Origin: Chromera velia | Taxonomy: Eukaryota > Sar > Chromeraceae | DNA length: 30,000 bases | Direction: 5' to 3' | Assembly: GCA_018398765.1 (NCBI GenBank) | Contig: JAHBMJ010005031.1 | Span: 1 to 30,000 of the forward strand | Shown here: positions 21,334-30,000 of the stretch, piece after piece | How the letters are laid out: every line of letters begins with the position of its first letter | Numbering within the stretch: position 1 is the first letter of the stretch | Notes under the pieces: generated by a model | Seen by the model: only the letters and a program-made list of their open reading frames with translations | Database searches by the model: none | Told to the model about the DNA's origin: nothing | Position numbers and translations under genes: made by a program

Positions 21334-21988
21334 CCAAACCCTAGGTGGAGTTAGAACTCCTGGGCGGCGCATACATGTATGGGTCTGTTCAATTATGCCA
21401 GCTGCAAGCTAAGTGGACGACAGTTATTCGAACTTAATCTGATTAATCATTTACTACAATATGACGAGAAATCATAAAGAGGAGAGAGGGTTGAGAGCAC
21501 AAGAGCGATGTAATGAACTTGCAAACCCCCAGATCAGAAAAGGAGGCGGATGCAAAGGGTGAGTCACAACGAGTGAAGCGGTCTGATTGAATTAGTGCCA
21601 ACCACTACAAAAAGCCTTGTTCGGCAGTCCATCGGAGGCAGACAGAGAGCTGATGAATAAAATCATCTACACACTGGCAGCAGGCTTCATAGGTGCACAG
21701 CTTTCTATCAGAGCAACCAACAGGCAGCCCACCTTACCCGCCCATCGGGTTGTATGTCAGCATGCGCAAAAAAGAAAAGATTGAGCCATCCGTAACCGAC
21801 AGGGCAGAACGGGGAAGGGCAGAGATGGAAGGAACACCGGAGGACGACTTGCTGCACAAGAGGAAGACAAACATACGGCGGGAGGATGGGAAGTCGCGCT
21901 GCAGAGGGGTGAGTCTAGCAAGGAGGGGAAAGTAAGAGGAACATTGCCCATCATCCTCAGAAGCCTTCATGCATTCCTTTGCAACTGT

Positions 21989-24031
21989 CTATCTCACCTT
22001 GCCCTTGAAGAAAAGTGAGCCGGTGCCTTGTACCCTATGACCATTCTGCCCGCGTTGGGAAGACAGATCGGGCTCGACCCTCAGCGAGCAGACAGAAATC
22101 AAATCAGCCCAATGAAGCAGCCTGTCTATAGACCTTGTGAATTGTTGGCAGCAGTTATTCTTCCAGGTATGCAACATGGCTGCAGGAATAGTGTGTGTTG
22201 TGATGGAAAGAGAATGCCACCAGTCAGCCACGTGGGAGCAGAGAAGGGCTTTGCAGGGAAGAAGACCAAAGATATAAAGAGAGGGCAGGCGGAGGCTGCG
22301 AACAGACAAATGACCACACCAACGGGCAAACCGAAGCTGCAAAGCATCAAGAGCGAGCAGGTCTGCATCCTGCACTGGCAGATATTCAAGGCAGTAGAGC
22401 GCTACGGAGGTCTAGCAGGCTCTAAAAACTGTTACCTGCACATCAATGCTGAGTGGCCCATCCTCGCAATCAACCCAATTACCCCTCCCAGAGCCCGCGA
22501 AGCAGAAGTAATACGGGACTCAATTGTCTTGTTAAAGCACCCCCCTTCAAAGAAAACATACCCCAGATATTTGTATTTGGATGTCCATTCAACTTCCCTC
22601 CCACCATACATGACTCTCCCTGCAGACTGCCCCAGAGCCAAGGCAGACAGGCGCAAGATTTTCATTTTCTTTAAGTTCACAGTCAGTCCCTATTCCTTGC
22701 AATACCCTTCCAAGGCTGAGAACTTCTTTTGCAGATCTGAGACGGAATGAGTAAGGAAACAGAGATCATCCGCATACCCCAGACTGCCTAAGATACAGTT
22801 GTCAAGGAGGACAGGTTCGGGCTCTCTCTCAGGCTCCTCGACGCTGCCTTCCCCCATTCTGCTGTCTGATCATCCTACTCTCTCTCCTTCTCTGTCTACG
22901 GCCCCCTCGTTCTTACTAACTGAACATATATGGGGAAGGTCATTGATATAAATAAGAAAGAGAATGAGAGAGAAAGCATCACCTTACTTGACCCCAGTGC
23001 CCTTCCGAAAATGCAAAGAGTCCCCGTCTACCTTTCCTCAGACCTCCCTGTACATTTCACATATCATACACACATCTGCCTCACACACACCTTCTCTTCT
23101 CAGTTTCTGAATTAGCTTATCTCTCGGCACAGTGTCGAAGGCTTTGGAGAAATCAACAAACTTTAAAGCCTGCCAGCAGAGCTTTCTTTTTTTTTTTAGA
23201 GGAGAGAATGGCAGAGACAAGCGCACATACCCCTTCTCTCATTCCTACCCCTTGTCTAAAACCTAACTGCCTGACGTCAAGCTCGACTTGAGAGCGCACA
23301 CGGCCGTCCATCAGCAAACCAAAAAGTTTTGCGAAAGGGTTGACAATATGAATAGGCCTCCATTCATTGGGAAAGGGAGAGGCAGGGCCTTTAGGGACAG
23401 GGCAGATACGCAGCACATTCTAGGAGGGAGGCCGGCATGCAAAGATATGCATACAATTAAACAAAACAAAAAGTAAAAAACAAGAGAGCGCCGAGTGTGC
23501 AAAACAAAGGTTAAGCTGAGTGAGGGAGATTCTTTCAAGGCCAGAGGCTTTCTTTTTATTCATTTTCTTTAGAGCAGAGGAGATTTGATGGAAAGAGAAG
23601 GGCAAAATAGAAGGGTGGAAAGGAGGAGGAGCAGATGGGAAGGCGGAAGCGAGAGGCTCTTCATTCTTGTCTTCAAACACTCCCGCTCAATGATTTGAGA
23701 ACTCATATGGAGAAGGATGCGAGGCTCCCCCAGCTGAAGCAGCTTTTTTCTTTCTCCTCCAGATAGCAAGCGGGTCTTTTAATAACTCTTCTTATACCTT
23801 CTGGGCTTGTGCTCTCTCCTACGTAACTCTCTTTCTTTTGAACAGAGTACGACAGACCCGGAGAAGCCTCTGCAGTCTATCAAACTCTATTCCCCTTCCA
23901 TTCCCATCTCTTACTAGCTTTCATCTCCCGTCTGCCTCTTTAACCTCTTTCTGTAAAGCTTTATATTCCGAATTAAACCATGCCTCTCTCTTTGATCGTC
24001 TACCTTCTGGGCCAGGTCCCTTGTCCCCTGT
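21989..24031 (-). pseudogene. LINE ORF2 reverse transcriptase and C-terminus
   Basis: RT blocks read from high to low coordinates: KKMNKKKASGLERISLTQL (domain 0/1), NVLRICPVPKG after a TAG at 23420-23422, WRPIHIVNPFAKLF, LGFRQGVGMREG, then a frame change at the A-run near 23190. Next come motif A KFVDFSKAFDTVPRD (about 23160), motif B GTGVK-stop-GDAFSLILF (TAA 22984-22986), YINDLP, motif C LGYADDLCFL (22765-22776), YCKE-stop-GLTVNLKKMKIL (TAG 22690-22692), and KYKYLGYVF. The C-terminal part (LLALDALQLRFARWCG) is in another frame. Both catalytic Asp pairs are intact, but the copy cannot be expressed whole without readthrough. Confidence 0.82.
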
Positions 24032-25315
24032 CTACTTGATCGGCCCTACTAGCACACGCAACCATTCTTCAACTAACCTATGCAGACACGCACGATCGTC
24101 ACCGCCCTCCGAAGTCAGTCCTGGTTGGGGATGCAGGGACATTGGGGGAGGCGAAGGAGCAGACGGCTCCTCAAATGGTTCGATTTGCTCATAATAGGCC
24201 CACAAGCCAGGCCATCGACCCTCAGTAAACGATCTCACTGCTGCTGCAAGCGGTGGGATTTCTTCATCAGAGACCGGGGCTATGCGGTTTGAACAGAAAA
24301 GGGAGGGACAATCAGAGAGGTTTTGGTGGGGTGGGAGAGCATTTTCGAATTCGGGTTCGGCCGAGGGAGGGGAGAAGGAGAAGGAAACGGTCATATGGTC
24401 GGGGGAGGCAATACCATCAAAGTCAACCTCCCAATCAGAAACCCTCTGTATGGTAGATGGATCAGTAAGTACGTAATCAATAAGGGAAGTGGGCGTAGAT
24501 ATGCTGCTCTGTCTGGAATAGTGGGTGCACTCACCAGGAAAAACAAAGGACTCTCTCCCTGCTTCTCCCGTCAATCCGTTCAAAAGAACAAGATTCGTAT
24601 CACTATAAATTTGAATAAAGTCCCTCCCACTGCGGTCAACGTCTTTGCTGCACTGAGACGTGCGGATGAACGAGGGTCGGTCAGGCTCCTCCGAGCCCTC
24701 ATCATAATTTTCTCCCCTCCCATCAACCCCTCCAGAATCCCTCGGCGGGAGGAGGAGATCTGCACTTGACCACAAAAGATTTTTGGGGACGAGGCTGCCT
24801 GAGTGTGCATTGAAATCCCCCATCACCACCTTATCTGCCTCAAGAGGGACCCTCCCAAATATATCCTTCAAGAGGTCAGGGACCCTACTGTCCCTGTGAT
24901 CGGACCAGGACCCGGGAAGGTAAAGACCGAATATATGCACCCTGCACCCACCCACTGTAATCTTCACTTTAACTAGACTTGGGCCCACAAGGGAGATTTC
25001 GGGTTTCAGCTCGCTCCACCGTTCCTCTTTTACAAGCACACAAACACTCCCACTCCTGCCGTCCCTATCATGGGCTGCTCTGCGCGTACCTAGTTGCTGC
25101 CGGTACTACTCACGGTGGCTGAAGTTTTTGCCTTTCCACCCCCTACAAGAGATGTCCCTCGTTATGTCCATTGCTTCTGTGAAGATGGCTAGGTCGGGAT
25201 CTTTCTTAGCCAGCCAACGGAAAAGGGAACCGTTGTCTTCTTTATTTCTCACCCCATTCACGTTCAACAACAAAAAGCGGACTGAGGCATCCCTCACTCT
25301 AGCTGCGGCTGCCAT
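24032..25315 (-). pseudogene. LINE ORF2 apurinic-type (EEP) endonuclease
   Basis: Cuts target DNA for target-primed reverse transcription. Visible landmarks: FLLLNVNGVRNKE (Asn), LAIFTEAMD (catalytic Glu), IFGLYLPG, VMGDFNAHSG (about 24829-24800), SLIDYVLTDP and SPDHMTVSFSF (catalytic Asp-His). All core motifs of the exonuclease-endonuclease-phosphatase fold are present in order. One TAG near 25106 interrupts between NFSHRE and YRQQLG, but the frame continues. The frame ends at TAG 24032, again followed by plausible coding sequence (REAWFNSEYKALQKEV). Confidence 0.85.
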
Positions 25316-25336
25316 CTCTTTCTCTTTCTCTTTCCG

Positions 25337-25522
25337 CTACTCTTTCCAAAACTCCCTTTGCAGCTCTTCGCAGTGATTCAGGTTTGCTGCTGGCTGCCAC
25401 GTGTGAGAGAAATTCCCACCCCAGTCAACCAGGTATTTCCTTTCCCCCCCTTCTCCGTTTATGCGAGTACAAAGCATCCACACGATCTCCCACTCCGGCT
25501 CTGGGCTGGCAGGCTCCCCCAC
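25337..25522 (-). pseudogene. Chromodomain at start of LINE ORF2
   Basis: The translation EWEIVWMLCTRINGEGGERK followed by YLVDWGGNFSHTWQPAANLN and HCEELQREFWKE (about 25495-25340) follows the chromodomain pattern: an aromatic residue opening the first strand, YLV-W-G in the second, TW-P--NL, and a C-terminal helix. Two cage-type aromatics (Trp in EWE, Trp in VDW) are present, with Phe nearby as the possible third. A TAG at 25337 is followed in the same frame by RKEKEKEMAAAARV and the endonuclease. Another TAG lies 11 codons upstream of EWE. Chromodomains bind methylated histone tails and are known in Ty3/gypsy chromoviruses, where they direct integration. Confidence 0.72.
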
Positions 25523-27267
25523 TTCACTCGGCTACTGTGACGTGCCATGCTTACGGTTGCCTCCCCCGCGCTTTTCCCTTTCCCCCTGCAACGCTTCCTA
25601 ACCGACTTCTCCTTCGAAACAAAAAACACATCAGATACAAAAGATAGAACAGACAAGCCCTCACCGGAAGGAGAAGGTGCCTGACTGCAAAGGGAAGGGG
25701 AACAGGAAAGAGAATCAACATCAGGGGCATGAAGGGACGGAGAAGAATTAAATAGAGGAGAAGAACAGTCTGACTTGCCTGCAAGGGCATCAAGCTCGCC
25801 GCCGCTCACAGATCTTTTATCCGTTGCGCACTCTGACAGAACATCAAAACAATTGCCATGAAAGACAGAGGGAGGAGGAGAGACAGGGGCTGAGTGCCCT
25901 TTTCTACATAGATCGAATTTCACGTCACACCATTTCAATGAACTAAGAAAGACATCGTAAGGTGCGGTGCCCGGGGGAGAACACAACTCATTGACAGAGA
26001 CAGAAGACAACCAGGCATGCAAATCATACATCTCCTTTCTGAGAGCCTCCCTCTCTTCCAGAAGACCTAACTAGACCTAACAATTTCCTTTTCAGCCGCG
26101 GGAGTCCAGTCGGTTCGGAGGGGGAAGGAGGACTCCCAACCATACGCCCTTCCCCCCAACTCTTTCCATCTCCATCCGAAACTAATAACTAAAGCCGGGG
26201 GCAGCACCCCCGTCTCCGTTTCCCAACTTAGGTCTCACTTGCACCGGGGTCTTGAAAACCATACCACCCTCATAAGATGGCTGCGGGAGCTATCTGGCTT
26301 GCTGTTGTTGCTGTTGGGCGTGTATTGCAAAGTTTAACGCAGCAGCGCTCAAGGTTTGCGGCACTGCGGCTGCCACCACATTCTGCTGCGCGACCGCGGC
26401 TGCCAGTGGCGAACCCATCATGTGAGAGTCGGCGGCTAAATTTTATTGGGGCGGCATACGGGGGAATGGGTGCTGCTGCAGTGGCGGAGCAGGTGCCCTG
26501 GGAATCGGTTAAGTGGACTCACTCACCCCTTCTTTCAGTAGAAGGGCCTGAGCCCTCTCTTTGTCCTTAGTGGATGCCCCGGCATCGCCAAGTGTGCTTT
26601 GCGCCCAGAAAATTCTGCCAGCTTTCTCTTTTTCCTCCGTCTTCCTGAGCATACACTTCACAGATCCGGTAGGAGCAAGGGAGAGGACGTTGTACTGCAC
26701 GGAGCGGTCGGGGGCGCAGGCCTTGAACAGACCGTCAAACTCTTCCGCATCTTTTTTGTGTTTGAATTCGACAGTGAGTTTGGAGACCCACTTGTAGTTC
26801 TTGCTGCAGAAGATAGATTTCGCAGCATCGTACAGCCAGGAAGAATAGGAGATCACTTCATCTGTCTGGCACACTTGGCCATTGAGGGAGAGAGAAAAGG
26901 TGAGTAAGTCTCTGAGGAAGGATTGGAATTGCTGCCACTTCCTTACCTCATTGAGAGAGAGGCCCAGCACCACACGTGAGCAAGGGACGGGGTCTTTCTC
27001 CTCATTGGAGGGCTGAAGACTGAGCATGGTTGATTCGATCTTCTCAATTGACTTCTCACATTTCTCAACCCTTCTCTCATTCTGACCAATCCGGTTGTCA
27101 AGGTTGTCAATCTTTTTTGCAACGATGTCAAATCTACCATCGAAGTACTCCCTTTAAGAAGCTGTCTGTTGGTCGAACAGTGCTTTTATTTCAGGAAGGG
27201 TGGCCCTCCCATTGCCAGAGGGGAGATCGGAGCCACTAAGAGGGCCAGCCGATATTCCACAGGACAT
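25459..27267 (-). pseudogene. LINE ORF1 (coiled coil, RNA-binding-like, Q-rich)
   Basis: From ATG 27267 (MSCGISAGPL) a single frame can be followed to TAA 25459, through about eight internal stops. Order of parts: short N-terminus; heptad-type coiled coil ([20 protein letters not shown], about 27110-27050), typical for trimerising LINE ORF1 proteins; a mixed alpha/beta region ([13 protein letters not shown] to [14 protein letters not shown]) that may be an RRM-like fold; an Ala/Gln-rich linker with a six-Gln run near 26310; and a Ser/Pro-rich tail with a basic end (KSVRKRCRGKGKS). ORF1 proteins of this design bind the element RNA. The RRM assignment is inferred. Confidence 0.6.
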
Positions 27268-27701
27268 TATGATGGCGTTTCTGCAATTTCCACCCGTTTC
27301 TCAATGGGCACGTGCTCCTTTATTCTACTGATGATTTTGTCAAGCTTCCGTCTGTCCTTCTCTGTGTTTGCACATTCTGTGAGCAGGTGGATCTCATTCC
27401 GTGAGCAGTGTACGTATTGACAAAAAGAATAAAGAACTAGATAAGGAAAGCGGTTATCAATCCTGAGTCCTCCATGTCTATCAGTCGGCACTCAGTTTGA
27501 CTCAGCAGAAGTCTCAAAACAGTAGGGTGTGACACGATAGGCTCTACCTTGAGCAATCCCCGAGCATGCTGCAATTTGGATTGTAGACATTCAGATCACT
27601 AGTTCAATGATACTAGTAATGACATCAAGCATCATGATGCAAAGGGGGGGGGGTACGAATGCTGCTCAAATCTTAATTAGGGTTAAACTAGGTCAAAACT
27701 G

Positions 27702-27780
27702 TTTAGTTAGTTCAGTTAGTTAGTTAGTTCTTTATAGGGTTATAAACTAAACTAACTAACTAACTAAAGTCCACACCTAG
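27702..27780. repeat. Foldback element of GTTAG/CTAAC type, copy 2
   Basis: TTTAGTTAGTTCAGTTAGTT (27702-27721, extending to 27730) is complementary to AACTAACTAACTAACTAAAG (about 27750-27769). The outer end matches copy 1 at 20301-20321 in inverse orientation. It lies about 430 bases upstream of the LINE ORF1 start. Confidence 0.65.
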
Positions 27781-28105
27781 AACTATAGACTGAAACTTTG
27801 AATTTCAATGCCGATTCATCTGCTCGTATGTACTTCATTCAAACCTAAATCACAACAAATGAGAATTCCATGTACAAAGCTTTCAGTGTCTGTTGTTTGA
27901 CATGCAGAATGTCTGAAACGAATGTCTTAGTTTGATATTAGATTGTTTTTAGCATTTGGAGGCAGTTCAGTTGGGTAAAAATTTTGATGTGACAAAAATT
28001 GTTCCTAGTTTGCATTTTGTAGTTGCATTTGAGATTCTGCACCGTCGGAAAGCACGAAATGTATCTTTTTTCCTCTTTCTCTGTTTCTTCAAATCCTCAA
28101 AGCTT

Positions 28106-28561
28106 TCACTTCATCCCTGTTCTCCCCTGTCTTCCCTCCGATGCATGGGCCCCCGAACACCCAAATCCATGCATGGCATTTGTATGGAGAAACACCTGTA
28201 TACGGGCATCGTCAATGGACAGACGCAAACGCCGATCAGCAAGGGAATCTGCAACCTCCCCGCAAGGTCCGTAGAACATCAAGGTCGGTCGGCAGAGGGC
28301 GGGAATTGCCAAGACTGCGCGTGCTAGCTTGGTCAAGTGTGGAAGACTACCGCGATCTTCGCTCCATACATTTTGAGGCATATCCTGTACACCCATGTCT
28401 ATTTCTGCCCCATGTGTGCAGATGGAGTAGAACGTGTTCCACTCACTCTCTAAAGACTGATGGAGAAACGCCCTTCTATTAGATTCTGCTGCCACGGCGG
28501 CGCCAGAGGGACCGCTGAAACCAAATGAAGGGCCCTGCGGAGGCTGTAGGTGGAATAACAT
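28106..28561 (-). pseudogene. hAT-type transposase C-terminal dimerisation region
   Basis: The minus-strand translation has WSEDRGSLPHLTKLARAVLA, then IPALCRPTLMFYGPCGEVAD, then RRLRLSIDDARIQVFLHTN. This follows the hAT dimerisation pattern (W...P.L..LA+.iL.ipa......FS..G.......R.rL.......+FL..N). The Ser/Glu of the usual ERVFS part is replaced (LMFYGPCG), so the copy is diverged. The upstream catalytic RNase H-like core is not visible in this window. It could alternatively be a domesticated hAT-derived exon. Confidence 0.65.
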
Positions 28562-28626
28562 AGTGTTGGGCAGGAGTTTTATGGCAAATTATTGCAGTGT
28601 GGGCGGGTTTGCAAAAGGACGGGCTG

Positions 28627-29101
28627 TTACAGTAACGGTTGTAGCCATCGGTTGAGGAGGGGGAGGGGGTTTATAAAGCGAGGCAAACCTCGGCTCTCTA
28701 TTCTTTCTATTTCCATTCCCCCCCCCTTCTGCTCCAGGGGATCCAAATATCGAGGTGGAAGGCGCAAAAGGGCTGAAGATAAACGATGCGTCACCTCTTC
28801 CCTACTCTTCCAGTCTGTCAGCACCCTGCATGGGCCTACAAGTAGCCCAGTTAGGCAAATTCATGAAGCTTCCACACCTTACACCATCATTCGGACCTCC
28901 GTTTGCTCCCTGACCAAGCCTTCTAGAGGCTCCAGAGATTCTCCCAAAGAGCAAAAGAAAAGATGCACTCAATTGTGGAACGGGGGTCTCGACATGCACC
29001 GAATAGCTCACCTGCAAAGAAAACAAACACGAGGAGAGGAGAAACACGCACTGCCGCTCAAGCACTCTTAAAGAATAAGACCAAATGCGAGAACACTGCA
29101 T
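28627..29101 (-). other. Unassigned minus-strand reading frames
   Basis: One frame (28802-29101) contains a splice acceptor-like TTTCTTTGCAG followed by GTGAGC and then SYSVHVETPVPQLSASFLLL. A second (28627-28824) reads RLSSALLRLPPRYLDPLEQK. Both could be exons or relics of a transposase gene upstream of the hAT piece. No family is recognised. Confidence 0.25.
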
Positions 29102-29269
29102 TCACTCCCTGTCAGAAACAGTTTATATACAAAGCCATCAAACAACGGCAAAGTAAAACTGCAAGCAAACAGCCAGGAAAATAAAAAAATAATCACAGGA
29201 CCAGCCAGGTTGAGCCTAAACAACTAACCAACTAACAAACTCAACCAAAAGATCAAACATGCAGTGCAC

Positions 29270-29990
29270 TTAGCCAACCTGGAGTCCTATTCCGTATGTC
29301 GATTCCCGTCCTCCACTCACAAGTCTCTGCAACAACATACTCCTATCGATTCCCGCAACAGGAGCTCCTGGCAGAGACTCTATCCCACCAAACCCAGACT
29401 TTCCCTTCGCATTTGAGAGAGAAGCCGTGAACTTACAAGACGCCGCAGATTTATCCTTCTTGCCCTCATTCTCTGCAGCACTGGCATCCCACCTATCCTC
29501 ATTCTCCCCCTTTTCGGATTGCATCCGAACACAACCGATTGCTGGGCCTTATGGGGCTGGTAACTGTACCAAAAGGACCGCCGTCTCCGTTGTGTGTGCA
29601 CTAATGAGGCGGTGGAGGGTTTCTATCAGGTCGTTGTTATCTTTCGACCCGGGGGGCAGCATGTGCACCGCCACTTCCTGAGGCATCCAGGTAAAGCTAT
29701 CGATTCGGCTGTCCAGAGAGACCACAATCCAGGGCAGTGTGCCACCCCCCCCCCATACCGACGTGTCGGGACCTGCCAATCTGGCAGGGCATATAGGGGA
29801 TAGAGGAAGCTGCCAGATGTCAGCAAGCATCTGTTTGAACAGTTCGCATAAGTCTGCGTACCATTGCACGGCATCTGTAGGGAAGAAGGAGGGGAGAGGA
29901 AGATGCTCCAAGGGAGGTACGACGTCCGGGGGAAAGACCGTGGGTTAAGGCCCGAATTAGACCTGCAGAGAGAAGCGGTGCACATGAAAT
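29270..29990 (-). pseudogene. Unassigned decayed reading frame, possibly retroelement ORF1
   Basis: One minus-strand frame continues from about 29945 to 29270 through a TAA at 29549-29551. It reads PLPSFFPTDAVQWYADLCEL, TLPWIVVSLDSRIDSFTWMP, then after the stop an acidic/basic linker (KGENEDRWDASAAENEGKKD) and LPGAPVAGIDRSMLLQRLVS. The frame persisting beyond a TAA resembles the decay pattern of the retroelements in this window. Nothing identifies the protein, and it runs close to the window end. Confidence 0.3.
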
Positions 29991-30000
29991 GATGCATCCC

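Larger units (their letters stand above)
19181..21690. other. AT-rich intergenic region
   Basis: No convincing gene. The AT content is high, with many A- and T-runs and the palindromic elements listed separately. A short plus-strand stretch near 21150-21306 reads PLYLFISKQIGRLGRKLLGF without an obvious start and may be a coding relic. 21400-21690 shows nothing I can assign. Confidence 0.5.
21989..27267 (-). mobile_element. Decayed LINE with coiled-coil ORF1 and chromodomain-EN-RT ORF2
   Basis: Minus-strand non-LTR retrotransposon. ORF1 runs from ATG at 27267 toward 25459. ORF2 overlaps its end and runs from about 25580 toward 21989. ORF2 holds a chromodomain, an apurinic-type endonuclease and an RT in that order. 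I count roughly 22 internal stops, mostly TAG and TAA, but only about three frame changes (ORF1/ORF2 boundary, an A-run near 23190, and near 22380). Many stops fit C-to-T or G-to-A changes of Gln, Trp or Arg codons. The clade was not settled; the motifs (VDFSKAFDTVPRD, YADD, YINDL) fit APE-bearing LINEs. Neither a poly-A tail nor target duplications were identified. Confidence 0.8.

Noticed and set aside
21693-21935. Plus-strand basic ORF of 80 codons
   Set aside because: Low complexity, at the 3' end of the minus-strand LINE, no motif or context supporting a gene.
26277-26570. Plus-strand Ala/Arg-rich ORF
   Set aside because: It is the complement of the Gln/Ala-rich linker of LINE ORF1, which has the better coding case.
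4197-27267. UAG/UAA reassigned to Gln in the whole nuclear code
   Set aside because: The host PUS7-like gene has many CAA/CAG codons and no in-frame TAG/TAA; some element stops replace Trp, and TGA stops also occur. Kept only as a secondary idea in the findings.
27661-27780. Telomere-like repeats (TTAG runs)
   Set aside because: The units are GTTA/TAAC in inverted orientation forming a foldback, not head-to-tail telomeric repeats.

Overview
The window looks like nuclear DNA of an intron-rich protist or alga. One host gene carries many GT-AG introns and a long low-complexity insertion inside a conserved enzyme. It is surrounded by decayed retroelements, microsatellites, foldback repeats and AT-rich spacers. 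An alveolate alga of the chromerid kind (Chromera-like) would fit, but that is a guess from style; nothing here fixes the species.

Layout. Bases 1-1000 hold a family of short perfect hairpins in a repeated ~195 bp unit. Bases 1160-1480 are GC-rich and repetitive. Bases 2000-3630 contain a ~210 bp exon-intron-like module present twice, plus a weaker third copy, on the minus strand. Bases 4200-8400 (+) are a decayed Penelope-like element: a GIY-YIG endonuclease comes first, then a CxC motif, then a reverse transcriptase (RT), which is the permuted order of the Naiad/Chlamys clade. Bases 8700-10060 are AT-rich spacer. Bases 10070-11954 (+) are a 5'-truncated non-LTR element: RT motifs B and C, a thumb/tail, and a C-terminal zinc-knuckle and RPD...D domain resembling restriction-like endonucleases. 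Bases 12551-19180 (+) are the only clear host gene, a ten-exon PUS7/TruD-family tRNA pseudouridine synthase whose splice phases all fit. Bases 19200-21700 are AT-rich with two foldback elements. Bases 21989-27267 (-) are a LINE: ORF1 with a coiled coil and Q-rich linker, and ORF2 with a chromodomain, an APE-type endonuclease and an RT. Bases 28106-28561 (-) are the C-terminal dimerisation region of a hAT transposase. The last 1.4 kb contains unassigned minus-strand reading frames.

Main points. (1) An N-terminal-endonuclease Penelope-like element outside animals. (2) A chromodomain read in the same frame as, and just upstream of, a LINE endonuclease. (3) All three retroelements keep long reading frames broken mostly by TAG and TAA and few frameshifts; several stops sit exactly where RT motifs expect Gln or Trp. 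This points to C:G to T:A decay rather than ordinary drift, or, less likely, to stop-codon recoding. The host gene has no such codons.
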